Shown: positions 19,701 through 27,567 of the stretch, in pieces
Layout of the letters: every line of letters begins with the position of its first letter
Numbering within the stretch: the stretch's first letter is position 1
Assembly (NCBI GenBank): GCA_913064725.1
Contig: CAJYAI010000018.1
Location: forward strand, 1 to 47,493
DNA from: an uncultured Alteromonadaceae bacterium
Lineage (GTDB): Bacteria; Pseudomonadota; Gammaproteobacteria; Pseudomonadales; Halieaceae
Direction of reading: 5' to 3'
Length of the DNA stretch: 47,493 nucleotides
Made by a program: the position numbers and the translations under genes
The notes under the pieces: model-generated
Seen by the model: the letters and a program-made list of their open reading frames with translations, nothing else
Told to the model about the DNA's origin: nothing
Databases searched by the model: none

Positions 19701-21052
19701 GAAGTGCCTCCAAGTGATTCGCACATGGCGTCAACAAAGCGGTCTAGTTGCATTGCTCGCGATCCCTTTATCAAAACTGTTTCATTTGCTCCAAACGCAG
19801 GGCTATCGGCAATCAACGCAGCAACGTCTTTGTAATGGCGGGTCTGTGAGTTCGATAAGTCGCTGATATGCTTTGACAGCTCACCCACCGCCAGTAGCCG
19901 CTCGATACCGAGCTCAGCGATGCGTTCGCCAATGTTGCAGTGGTACGTCACAGCCTCATCGCCCAGCTCTAGCATGTCAGCCAGCACGGCGGTTCGTGGG
20001 GCATCAGCAGAAGACAAGAGGTTTAGTGCTGCCATGACACTGGAGGGGCTGGCGTTATAACTATCGTCGATAAGACGAATACCGTTTTGGAGCTGGCGTA
20101 TGTCTCCACGACCTCTCACAGGGGTGACTGACGCTAAACCATCGCTAATCGTTTTGTCCTCGATGCCGAGGGCCTGAGCCGCAGCAGCAGCGGCAAGCGC
20201 ATTTACCATGCCGGGCTCGCCGGGAATGGAAATGCGCCACAAAGCGGGCGTACCGCACATGTCGACGTTCATAACAGACCCGTCAAAGCCGCGATCCTGA
20301 CTCGAAACTAGTCGAATATCTGCAGCACTTGACCGCCCGAAAGTCAGCACTTGCGCCGGCTGGGCGCGCGCGCGCCAAGCTGCAAGCTCCGGCTCATCCG
20401 CATTCAGTATCGCTGTATCATGCTCGCTCAGATTGTCGAGAATCTCGCCCTTGGCTGCGACGATCGCCTCCCGACTTCCAAACCGCTCGACATGGGCCTC
20501 TCGCGCATTTAACAAAATCACCACCTGAGGAGATGCCATTGATTTCAGGTACGCGATGTCGCCCATTTGTGCTGCACCCATCTCCACAACAGCGAACGCA
20601 GCAGCTGAATTGAGCTTCGCTAAGGTCAAGGGAACACCCAGCTCGTTGTTCTGATTGCCCTCGGTTGCGATGGTAGGGCCCGCACCTGAACATATCGCCG
20701 CCAGAAAAGACTTAGCGGTTGTTTTACCGGCACTGCCGGTAATACCTATGACCTTCCCCGAAAATTCAGCACGTACCAGCCGGGCAACGTGCCCGCAGGC
20801 GGCCATCGCGTCAGACGCGATGACATGGGGGATGTCTTGACTGATTGGGCGTTCACTAACGACAGCGACCGCGCCTCTCGCAATCGCGCTACTAATATAG
20901 TCGTGGCCGTCCACGCGCTGACCTGCGATTGCAACGAAAAGATCACCCGGCTCAACTAGCCGACTGTCGATTGCCAATCCTGTGACCGTGACATCACCAC
21001 AGTGAGAAGCCAATTCTAATGAGCGGGCAATATCGGAAAGACGAAGGCGCAT
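19694..21052 (-). CDS. murF: UDP-MurNAc-tripeptide--D-Ala-D-Ala ligase MurF
   Basis: Adds the D-Ala-D-Ala dipeptide to complete the UDP-MurNAc-pentapeptide. The Mur-ligase ATP loop [14 protein letters not shown] is visible (near residue 105), along with [16 protein letters not shown] and [14 protein letters not shown]. The 452 residues are normal. Its ATG overlaps the murE stop by one base (TAATG), and its end overlaps mraY, which implies tight coupling across the three genes. Confidence 0.96.
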   Translation of the reverse strand: MRLRLSDIARSLELASHCGDVTVTGLAIDSRLVEPGDLFVAIAGQRVDGHDYISSAIARGAVAVVSERPISQDIPHVIASDAMAACGHVARLVRAEFSGKVIGITGSAGKTTAKSFLAAICSGAGPTIATEGNQNNELGVPLTLAKLNSAAAFAVVEMGAAQMGDIAYLKSMASPQVVILLNAREAHVERFGSREAIVAAKGEILDNLSEHDTAILNADEPELAAWRARAQPAQVLTFGRSSAADIRLVSSQDRGFDGSVMNVDMCGTPALWRISIPGEPGMVNALAAAAAAQALGIEDKTISDGLASVTPVRGRGDIRQLQNGIRLIDDSYNASPSSVMAALNLLSSADAPRTAVLADMLELGDEAVTYHCNIGERIAELGIERLLAVGELSKHISDLSNSQTRHYKDVAALIADSPAFGANETVLIKGSRAMQLDRFVDAMCESLGGTSC

Positions 21053-22536
21053 TACAATCTCACCTCCCTATCTCGAAGTGCCCGCTCTGCGAAGACAGCG
21101 TCCGAGAAGGAATGGCGCTCTGACCCGACTTGCTGATACGTTTCATGGCCTTTACCGGCGACTAATACCGTATCACCTATCGCTGCAGACGAGATTGCCA
21201 ATCGAATAGCCTCGGCTCGATCTAGTTCGATATGAACATCCGCCGATGTACAGCCTGCAATAATGTCATTGGCTATTGCAGCTGGGTCTTCTGACCTAGG
21301 ATTGTCATTAGTAATAATCACTCGGTCCGCGAGCTGGCTGGCGATAAGACCCATGTCAGGTCGCTTCCCTCTATCGCGGTCACCACCACAACCGAAGACA
21401 ACCCACAAACTCCCCGTACATGAGTGGGCGAGCGCGCCAAGAGAATTCGCCAGTGCATCAGGGGTGTGTGCGTAATCAACGACCACCCGTATGTCGCTCG
21501 CAGAACTGACTTCCTGCATCCGACCCTCGACCGGGAGTAAATGCGCGGCGGCGGCGGCTACCTCTCGGAAGGCGAAACCTAGGCCGGCCACGGCCATGAT
21601 TGCAACAGAGACATTAAATGCGTTAAAGCGCCCATGGAGTGCCGTGGCAATCTCAGCTGTCCCCAGTGGCGAGCTTATTCGGAATGTCAGCCCAGCTGTC
21701 GTTTCACTGATGATTTTGACATGCACATCTGACAGTGGGTCAGTTAAAGACACGCCTACCGCGGGGCATGAAGACACCTCAATAGCACCATGTGTCGCCT
21801 CATCGTCTGCATTGTAGATGACACGCTGAAGTGCGAAGTCAGAAAACAGCTTTAGCTTGGCTTGGCGATAACCATCGAGGTCGCCGTGATAATCCAAGTG
21901 GTCTCTGGTCAGATTGCTGAACACGCCAGTGTGAATGCGCAGGCCGTTAAGTCGCCCTTGTGCTAGCGCATGACTTGAGGCCTCGATCGCCACATGCCTT
22001 ATGCCCCGATCGCGCCAGACTGCAAGGCAGCGATTCAACGACACAACATCAGGTGTTGTATTGAGGGCCTCAACACTCTGGGTCGACTGAGTTCGGGCAC
22101 CAAGCGTCCCGATAGTGCCCGAAGACTCACCCAGCAACCGCAATAATTGACCAATATAGTCGGTGATGCTGGTTTTACCATTAGTGCCGGTAACCGCAAT
22201 CATCGACAACTCGGATGATGGATCCTCGAAGTAACGTCGCGCAATTTCACCGACATGTAACTTAAGGTTGGGGATGGCGACGATCGCAGGATGCGGCTCT
22301 TGCGCTGCATCGGCCTCAGTTATAACGGCCATTGCGCCGCGCATCAGTGCTTCGTCAACAAATTGTCTGCCGTCGAGCTGGTGACCGCTCAGGGCAATAA
22401 ACGCATCGCCGGGCGCGACTGTTCGACTGTCTAACGTGAGTCCCGTCGGCACCTTAGCCATAACCGCATGGCTTAAGAGGGGGTTCATCGCGGGCGCAAA
22501 GGGCTGCGTGAGTGCCGAAAGCGTCATGTCAGGCAC
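21052..22536 (-). CDS. murE: UDP-MurNAc-L-Ala-D-Glu--meso-DAP ligase MurE
   Basis: Adds the third amino acid of the stem peptide. The DNPR motif in TNDNPRSEDPAAI indicates specificity for meso-diaminopimelate, as in other Gram-negatives. The ATP loop VTGTNGKTSITDY, the EASSHALAQGRL stretch and FSNLTRDHLDYH are intact. I chose GTG at 22536 (494 aa): it overlaps the ftsI stop by eight bases and has GGAGG nine bases upstream. The ATG at 22527 is an alternative but would be about 18 bases from that site. Confidence 0.95.
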   Translation of the reverse strand: MPDMTLSALTQPFAPAMNPLLSHAVMAKVPTGLTLDSRTVAPGDAFIALSGHQLDGRQFVDEALMRGAMAVITEADAAQEPHPAIVAIPNLKLHVGEIARRYFEDPSSELSMIAVTGTNGKTSITDYIGQLLRLLGESSGTIGTLGARTQSTQSVEALNTTPDVVSLNRCLAVWRDRGIRHVAIEASSHALAQGRLNGLRIHTGVFSNLTRDHLDYHGDLDGYRQAKLKLFSDFALQRVIYNADDEATHGAIEVSSCPAVGVSLTDPLSDVHVKIISETTAGLTFRISSPLGTAEIATALHGRFNAFNVSVAIMAVAGLGFAFREVAAAAAHLLPVEGRMQEVSSASDIRVVVDYAHTPDALANSLGALAHSCTGSLWVVFGCGGDRDRGKRPDMGLIASQLADRVIITNDNPRSEDPAAIANDIIAGCTSADVHIELDRAEAIRLAISSAAIGDTVLVAGKGHETYQQVGSERHSFSDAVFAERALRDREVRL

Positions 22537-24286
22537 TGGTATCGCCCTCCCCTGAGCCAGCCAGAATCAATTCGCCAGATTCCGGCTCTGCGCTCTTGGG
22601 CGCGACATTTTTAATTCGAAGGACTTCCTGTGTTATCCGAGAGTAAACGGGTGCGGCTGCGGCACCACCACCATAGGCATCACCCGAGGGCTCATCAATG
22701 ACAACAACGGTGACGTAGCGCGGAGCGCTTACCGGCGCCACGCCCACAAACAACGCAACGTAGCGATCGTCCAGATAGCCAGCACTCCCAACCTTGTGCA
22801 CAGTCCCAGTTTTTCCACCAACACCGAAGCCTGACACGGTCGCCTTTCGGGCCGTACCCTCTGGTCCTGTAACCCTGTGTAAGACCGTTATCACCTGCTC
22901 CGCGACTGCTGGGGAAATAACCTGACGAGAGGCGTGGTGTCGCGATCCGCCGGAGGCTTCGCCCTGGGCAATAAAGGTGAAAGGGACCAGCTTCCCCTTA
23001 TTGGCAAAAACGGCGTAAGCCTGAGCGAGTTGCATTGGGGTCACCAAGAGCCCATAACCGAAAGCAGGGGTGACTCGATCAATAGCACTCCAGAAGTCAT
23101 GATCCGGAAGTCGCCCTGATCGCTCCCCCGGAAACTCTGCGCCAGTTGACTGCCCCAAACCAAACCGCGCGAAAACGTCCAGGATAGGCTCGTGGCCTAA
23201 CGCCTGCGCTATTTTTGTTACACCGACCTGACTCGACTTCTCGATAACTCTCGACACCGAGATCTCACCGTAATTCACTGGGTCGGGGAGCACTTTGTCG
23301 CCAACTTTAATCCTGCCGGGCGAGGTGTTGATGAGTGTTTCTATATCGAATTCGCCACTCTCCAGAGCGGCAACCAGCGTCAATGGTTTTACCGTCGATC
23401 CCGGCTCAAAAACGTCTGTTACAACTCGATTTCGCATGGTAGCGAGATCGAGCTGCCCTCGACGATTGGGGTTAAAGGAAGGCAAATTTGTCATTGCTAG
23501 AATTTCGCCCGTCCGGGCATCCACCGTGACGGCCGAGGCCGCGGCTGCGCCCGTCTCGTTCATTGCCCTAAGCAATTCTCGATGCTGGACGTGCTGCAAA
23601 CGCAAATCGAGGCTGAGCTGTAGCTCTGCTCCGTCTGCAGCCTCATCGACAACGCCAATATCACGAATCGATTCTCCGTGAAGGGCCTTGATGAATCGCT
23701 TTTTGCCTGGACGACCTTGTAGCTTCTCCTCAAACACAAGCTCGAGTCCCGTCGCTCCCGCACCATCAATGTCTGTGGTACCGACTAGCTGCGACACCAC
23801 CTCGCCCGCCGGATAAAAACGTTTGTATTCTCGCTGCCCGTAAACACCGGGTATATCTGCCGCTAACACGGCTCGTGCAGTATGAGGGGTCTGGTGACGA
23901 GCGAGATACATAAACTGCTTTTTTCGGTAGCGTTCCAACCTCCGAGCAAAATCAGCTACCGAAAGGTTCATTAACTCCGCCAATTCATTCTCTCTGCCAC
24001 TACCAAGAAGCTGTTGCGGATTAGCCCACAGCGTCACAACTGGTGTGGACACGGCGAGCGGCGAGCCACGACGATCTGTTATCAAGCCTCGATATGCTGG
24101 AATTTCCGCCGACCTAACGGCGCGTAAATCGCCCTGCCGCTGCAGGAAGTCATTACCGTACTGACTGACGCCCACCTGCAGCTGGACTAATCGTAATATC
24201 AGCATGCCGAAGAGCCCCGTCAATATTGCTGCGACAACAACAATACGCCATTGAAACAGTGCCGCTGATTTATCCTTCGTACTCAC
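22529..24286 (-). CDS. ftsI: Septal transpeptidase FtsI (PBP3, class B)
   Basis: Bitopic class B penicillin-binding protein that cross-links septal peptidoglycan together with FtsW. One N-terminal membrane segment (about 15-38), a pedestal domain with ITDRRGSPLAVS, then the transpeptidase domain. The SxxK nucleophile motif is STVK (S297) and the KTG motif is KTGT (K492). The middle motif is SSQ (351-353) where family members almost always have SxN. Length 585. The start is GTG at 24286, overlapping the ftsL stop by four bases. Gene order makes the identity secure; the SSQ variant could alter beta-lactam acylation. Confidence 0.96.
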   Translation of the reverse strand: MSTKDKSAALFQWRIVVVAAILTGLFGMLILRLVQLQVGVSQYGNDFLQRQGDLRAVRSAEIPAYRGLITDRRGSPLAVSTPVVTLWANPQQLLGSGRENELAELMNLSVADFARRLERYRKKQFMYLARHQTPHTARAVLAADIPGVYGQREYKRFYPAGEVVSQLVGTTDIDGAGATGLELVFEEKLQGRPGKKRFIKALHGESIRDIGVVDEAADGAELQLSLDLRLQHVQHRELLRAMNETGAAAASAVTVDARTGEILAMTNLPSFNPNRRGQLDLATMRNRVVTDVFEPGSTVKPLTLVAALESGEFDIETLINTSPGRIKVGDKVLPDPVNYGEISVSRVIEKSSQVGVTKIAQALGHEPILDVFARFGLGQSTGAEFPGERSGRLPDHDFWSAIDRVTPAFGYGLLVTPMQLAQAYAVFANKGKLVPFTFIAQGEASGGSRHHASRQVISPAVAEQVITVLHRVTGPEGTARKATVSGFGVGGKTGTVHKVGSAGYLDDRYVALFVGVAPVSAPRYVTVVVIDEPSGDAYGGGAAAAPVYSRITQEVLRIKNVAPKSAEPESGELILAGSGEGDTSA

Positions 24287-24564
24287 TCCGCCACCACTCG
24301 AATAGTACCCGTATCCGGCGAGGTCATTGTCAACGAGGACCGAGAGATGGCACTCACTCTATGCGGTGCGGACAGCGTCGAATACTCCAAAACGAGGCGA
24401 CTATAATTCTCCTGCAAGCGCCAGCGCTCAGACTCCTGCGCTTGCAGCATGGTGAATAACAAACGGGTCTGATGTGTCTGACTCACGATTGCCAGAGCAC
24501 TAATGAACGCACCGACACCAACGAGGAGAAGCTGCAATTGTGACTTACCGAAGCGAGGAATCAT
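24283..24564 (-). CDS. ftsL: Cell division protein FtsL
   Basis: Small bitopic membrane protein of the FtsQLB complex, which activates FtsWI. The 93 residues show one membrane segment (LQLLLVGVGAFISALAIV) followed by a periplasmic stretch with leucine-zipper character (about 45-70), as in known FtsL. Sequence conservation in this family is low, so the call rests on size, topology and its position between rsmH and ftsI. The ATG overlaps the rsmH stop by four bases (ATGA), and its end overlaps ftsI by four bases. Confidence 0.93.
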   Translation of the reverse strand: MIPRFGKSQLQLLLVGVGAFISALAIVSQTHQTRLLFTMLQAQESERWRLQENYSRLVLEYSTLSAPHRVSAISRSSLTMTSPDTGTIRVVAE

Positions 24565-25478
24565 GCTCTACGCTCCGCAACACGCATGATTGCCGATCGA
24601 GATCGGGGATTACGCTTAACCTCCTCCGTGGACGGCTTTATCGCCTTTCCGATCAGGGTCAGCGTCTTTCCAATATCGTTATCGACGACGGGCACGTAGC
24701 GCGGTAACTGCTGACCTCGCGCTTGGTCGCGCATGAACCGCTTAACAATTCGATCTTCGAGCGAGTGAAAACTGATAACCACCAGCCGCCCGCCCACAAC
24801 CAAGGGTGCGAGACTATGGCTTAAGGCCAACTCAAGGTCCTCGAGCTCTCGATTTATAAAAATTCGAATTGCTTGAAACGCCCGAGTCGCTGGGTGCTTG
24901 TGCGGCTCCCACCTTGGATTTGCTTCAGCGACAATCGTTGCCAGTTGCCGAGTTCTCGTTATCGGCGACGCGGCCCGCGCCTTAACGATGGCACTCGCCA
25001 TCCGACGCGCGAACCGCTCTTCACCATAGGTTTTTATAACGTCAGCAATGTCGGATTCCGACGCCACTGCCAACCACTGTGCAGCTGTGATGCCCGAGCG
25101 CGTATCCATGCGCATATCCAAGGGCCCATCGTCGCTAAAACCAAAGCCACGCTCCGCATTGTCGAGCTGCGGCGACGAGACACCAAGATCAAACAAAATG
25201 CCATCCAGCTTTGCATCGCCTACCGCCATCTTTATGTCAGCAAAGCTTGATGCAACGAAGGTGAATCGAGAATCTGACGAAAATTGCTGCGCGGATACCT
25301 CAGCCTGCGGATCCTTATCTATCGCAATAAGCCGACCCGCAGGGGATAAGGCCCGCAAGATAGCGGCGCTGTGCCCGCCGCGCCCAAAAGTCCCATCCAG
25401 ATAAGTACCGTCAGGTTTAACAGCGAGGGCAGCTACCGACTCTTCGAGAAGAACCGAAACGTGCGCCTCTTGACTCAT
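24561..25478 (-). CDS. rsmH: 16S rRNA m4C1402 methyltransferase RsmH (MraW)
   Basis: SAM-dependent enzyme that N4-methylates C1402 in the 16S rRNA decoding centre. The N-terminal HVSVLLEE, the SAM loop YLDGTFGRGGHSAAIL, the DLGVSSPQLD segment and the C-terminal VISFHSLEDRIVKRF motif are all present. I chose ATG 25478 (305 aa), overlapping the mraZ stop by four bases (ATGA). A longer reading to 25553 would add 25 residues absent from the family. Confidence 0.97.
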   Translation of the reverse strand: MSQEAHVSVLLEESVAALAVKPDGTYLDGTFGRGGHSAAILRALSPAGRLIAIDKDPQAEVSAQQFSSDSRFTFVASSFADIKMAVGDAKLDGILFDLGVSSPQLDNAERGFGFSDDGPLDMRMDTRSGITAAQWLAVASESDIADVIKTYGEERFARRMASAIVKARAASPITRTRQLATIVAEANPRWEPHKHPATRAFQAIRIFINRELEDLELALSHSLAPLVVGGRLVVISFHSLEDRIVKRFMRDQARGQQLPRYVPVVDNDIGKTLTLIGKAIKPSTEEVKRNPRSRSAIMRVAERRA

Positions 25479-25924
25479 AGCTTTAGCTCCATGAGCTCTG
25501 CTGGCAAGTCGTCTTCGTCCGCCGCCAATGCCGCCAAGCACTCGGACTCCCATAGCGGCTCAGACCAAAGCTCCAGTTTATTTCCCTGACCGACAAGTAC
25601 CACTCGCTTCTCAAGCTGAGCATAGTCACGGAGCGCGCTCGGGAGAAGGATGCGACCATTACCATCAAGATCCAGATCGCTGGCATATCCAAGCACCAAC
25701 CGCTGAAACCGCCTAACCGCTGGATTGAGTGTTGGGAGATCTTGCACGTCTCGCTCGATTCGCTCCCACTCCTTAAGCGGATAGATAACGAGGCAGGCGG
25801 ACTGAGTATCTATGGTGACCACCAAAGACCCGGCGCTGATATCGAGGATTGACTCGCGCTGGCGCGCGGGCACCGACAGTCGCCCCTTCGCATCCAGATT
25901 GATGTGCTGCACTCCCCTGAACAC
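25475..25924 (-). CDS. mraZ: Transcriptional regulator MraZ
   Basis: AbrB-like DNA-binding protein that represses its own operon, the dcw cluster. It has two SpoVT/AbrB-type repeats with DxxGR signatures: NLDAKGRLSVP near the N-terminus and LDGNGRILLP in the second half. I chose GTG 25924 (149 aa, beginning (V)FRGVQH), which matches the typical MFRG start and has GGAG seven bases upstream. Upstream in-frame codons to 26005 run through the operator and promoter and are unlikely to be translated. It heads the coupled minus-strand run. Confidence 0.94.
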   Translation of the reverse strand: MFRGVQHINLDAKGRLSVPARQRESILDISAGSLVVTIDTQSACLVIYPLKEWERIERDVQDLPTLNPAVRRFQRLVLGYASDLDLDGNGRILLPSALRDYAQLEKRVVLVGQGNKLELWSEPLWESECLAALAADEDDLPAELMELKL

Positions 25925-25963
25925 CACAATTCTCCATTTGGCTTCAAAAAAAGCTAGGAAATT

Positions 25964-25996
25964 CCCCAATCTCCCACTTTTTCCCACTAATCGCCA
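25964..25996 (-). promoter_or_regulatory. MraZ operator repeats
   Basis: On the minus strand three boxes, TGGCG (25992-25996), TGGGA (25982-25986) and TGGGA (25972-25976), repeat with an exact 10-base period. A further TGGGG (25964-25968) follows at an 8-base step. Known MraZ proteins bind TGGGN direct repeats separated by five bases, which is this pattern. The boxes start at the -10 element and extend over the expected transcription start, fitting autorepression of the dcw operon. Confidence 0.75.
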
Positions 25997-26024
25997 CTCT
26001 AACAACCGATTGCTGAAGGGTCAA
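25996..26024 (-). promoter_or_regulatory. Sigma70-type promoter of mraZ and the dcw operon
   Basis: The minus strand has TTGACC (26019-26024; five of six consensus bases), a 17-base spacer, and TAGAGT (25996-26001; four of six). The predicted start of transcription falls among the MraZ boxes, about 60-70 bases before the mraZ GTG. No other match of this quality was seen in the interval between rnpB and mraZ. Confidence 0.6.
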
Positions 26025-26224
26025 TGCTCAAAAAACAAAATATCTAAGTAATTCAGAGCCTTATGTAGCCCGTGAATAGGTCAAGCCGCGGAGAAATGCG
26101 TCGATAATCGCGATGAATAAACAGCACAGAAGTCAGCTGATTAGCTACTTTTTAGAGAGAATGCTTATACTTTTAATTCTTTAATATTATTAATTTTATT
26201 TTTTTAGATCATAAAAGTATAGAG
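26025..26224. other. AT-rich spacer between rnpB and mraZ, with a long inverted repeat
   Basis: No convincing gene lies here. The part nearest rnpB is strongly AT-rich. It contains a perfect 10-base inverted repeat, TATACTTTTA (26166-26175) and TAAAAGTATA (26212-26221), around a 36-base loop in which 33 bases are A or T. Such a block could act as bent DNA, a termination zone behind rnpB, or an upstream element for the mraZ promoter. Those roles are inference. Confidence 0.6.
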
Positions 26225-26249
26225 TGCACCCCCAAGGTTCGGGGGTGCA
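26225..26249 (-). terminator. Terminator of rnpB
   Basis: On the minus strand, two bases past the mature 3' end of RNase P RNA, a perfect 9-bp GC-rich stem (TGCACCCCC with GGGGGTGCA) closes on a 7-base loop. It is followed by CTCTATACTTTT. The T-tract is interrupted, but stem strength and position make an intrinsic terminator likely. Confidence 0.75.
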
Positions 26250-26251
26250 TA

Positions 26252-26594
26252 GATGAGCCAGTCGATAAGCCGGGTTCTGTCGAGAACGGTCATTCATCTG
26301 CGACGTCTGTCACCAGACGCCTGTAGCGACCTACCCGGATCCGCCGAGGGTCACGGCATACGGATCCCTATTTGGTCTTGCTCCGAGCGGGGTTTACCAT
26401 CGCCACGCCTGTTACCAGCCGCGCGGTGCGCTCTTACCGCACCTTTTCACCCTTACCTGCATTTGCATGCGGGCGGTTTCCTTTCTGCTGCACTTTCCGT
26501 GAGCTCACACTCCCCAGGAGTTACCTGGCGCTCTGACCCATTGGAGCCCGGACTTTCCTCTGCACCAAGGCGCAGCGACCGTTTAACTGACTCT
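26252..26594 (-). ncRNA. rnpB: RNase P RNA, bacterial type A
   Basis: Catalytic RNA that removes 5' leaders from pre-tRNA. The minus strand contains the universal cores in order: GAGGAAAGTCCGGGCTCC, GCCAGGTAACTCCTGGG, CAGAAAGGAAACCGCC, GGTAAGGGTGAAAAGGTGCG, GGTAAGAGCGCACCG, GCGGCTGGTAACAG, GAGCAAGACCAAATAGGG and ACAGAACCCGGCTTATCG. The P1 ends pair (GAGTCAGTT near 26584-26592 with GACTGGCTC at 26255-26263). This fixes the ends to within a few bases. The gene lies between rsmI and mraZ, as in Pseudomonas. Confidence 0.97.
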
Positions 26595-26599
26595 CATGA

Positions 26600-26628
26600 A
26601 AACTAGCACTGGGTGCACGATCACTCAA
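26600..26628 (-). promoter_or_regulatory. Possible rnpB promoter
   Basis: Minus strand TTGAGT (26623-26628), a 17-base spacer, and TAGTTT (26600-26605) preceded by TGC, an extended -10 feature. The predicted start falls at the 5' end of the RNase P RNA P1 helix. The hexamers are weak matches, so position is the main support. Confidence 0.45.
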
Positions 26629-26636
26629 CTGACTAA

Positions 26637-27467
26637 TTACCCTCTTTCGATCAAAATCTGGTAGAGGTCTCGTGATTTCAGACCGAAATGCTCAGCGACC
26701 ACCTGAGCTGCCTTGCGAGGAGGAAGCTCTCTCGCTAGCCGCAGCAAGAGTTGCACCACCTCTTCGCTCACGACCCCAACATCCTTAGCTGTTGGCGCAA
26801 CCATAACGACAAATTCGCCGCGCTGCTGATTACTGTCACTGCGAGTAAATTCGCGAAGCGCCGCAATAGTATCTCGACGCACAGTTTCAAAGGTCTTTGT
26901 CAACTCACGCGCCACGCATGCCTCGCGTGAACCGCCAAAAACATCAAACAAGTCATCGAGTAAATCGAGGATGCGATGTGGCGCCTCGTACAAAATAACG
27001 GTCGAATCCAATCCTCTCAGAGCCTCAAGGCGCGCGCGCCGCGCCCCTCGCTTCGCCGACAAGAAACCTTCGAATCGAAAGCTATGCGTAGGCAGTCCCG
27101 CCGCACTGAGTGCTGTGATAGCGGCACAAGGCCCAGGCAGTGGGATAATTGGCAACGCCAAACCCTGCACGGCTCGCACAAGCTGGTAACCGGGATCAGA
27201 CACTAGAGGCGTACCAGCATCGCTTATTAGAGCAATGCTCTGGCCTTGCGCAATTCGCTCTGCCAGCGCTCCTGCCTCACTTTCGCCACTGTGCTCATGA
27301 AAACTAACCACGGTTGTAGCGACGTCATAATGACGCAGCAACGGCTTGGAGTGCCGTGTATCCTCTGCCGCAATGATGTCTACAGAACGCAGCACATCGA
27401 TTGCTCGAATCGTAATGTCATCCAGATTACCGATCGGAGTCGGCACGATATATAAGGCGGCTTTCAC
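26637..27467 (-). CDS. rsmI: 16S rRNA 2'-O-methyltransferase RsmI
   Basis: RsmI (YraL) 2'-O-methylates C1402 of 16S rRNA, the same nucleotide that RsmH N4-methylates. The tetrapyrrole-methylase fold shows YIVPTPIGNLDDIT at the N-terminus, AAEDTRHSKPLL, and the SAM loop ALISDAGTPLVSDPG. Length 276 residues. The start is GTG at 27467 with AGGAG six bases upstream. It is divergent from lpoA, as in E. coli (rsmI-lpoA). Its stop lies about 40 bases before rnpB, so some read-through into rnpB is possible. Confidence 0.96.
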   Translation of the reverse strand: MKAALYIVPTPIGNLDDITIRAIDVLRSVDIIAAEDTRHSKPLLRHYDVATTVVSFHEHSGESEAGALAERIAQGQSIALISDAGTPLVSDPGYQLVRAVQGLALPIIPLPGPCAAITALSAAGLPTHSFRFEGFLSAKRGARRARLEALRGLDSTVILYEAPHRILDLLDDLFDVFGGSREACVARELTKTFETVRRDTIAALREFTRSDSNQQRGEFVVMVAPTAKDVGVVSEEVVQLLLRLARELPPRKAAQVVAEHFGLKSRDLYQILIERG

Positions 27468-27484
27468 TCGACGCTCCTTTGTGC

Positions 27485-27514
27485 ACTATAAGACCGCACA
27501 CTTTGGTCGTACAA
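27485..27514 (-). promoter_or_regulatory. Possible rsmI promoter
   Basis: Minus strand TATAGT (27485-27490; five of six bases of the -10 consensus) with TTGTAC (27509-27514) as a poor -35 element, 18 bases apart. It lies just upstream of the rsmI ribosome site in the 100-base divergent region shared with lpoA. No equally good plus-strand promoter for lpoA was found. Confidence 0.35.
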
Positions 27515-27567
27515 TGGCGTGGACGCTAGACCGTCTAATCGGCTTAAAACCTAACGGCTAATTGAAC

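Noticed and set aside
26113-26184. A 23-codon frame encoding a small peptide with a hydrophobic end (SYFLERMLILLIL) in the rnpB-mraZ spacer, resembling type I toxin peptides
   Set aside because: The nearest GGAG is about 20 bases before the ATG, there is no promoter, and AT-rich DNA yields such frames by chance. No antisense RNA features were seen.
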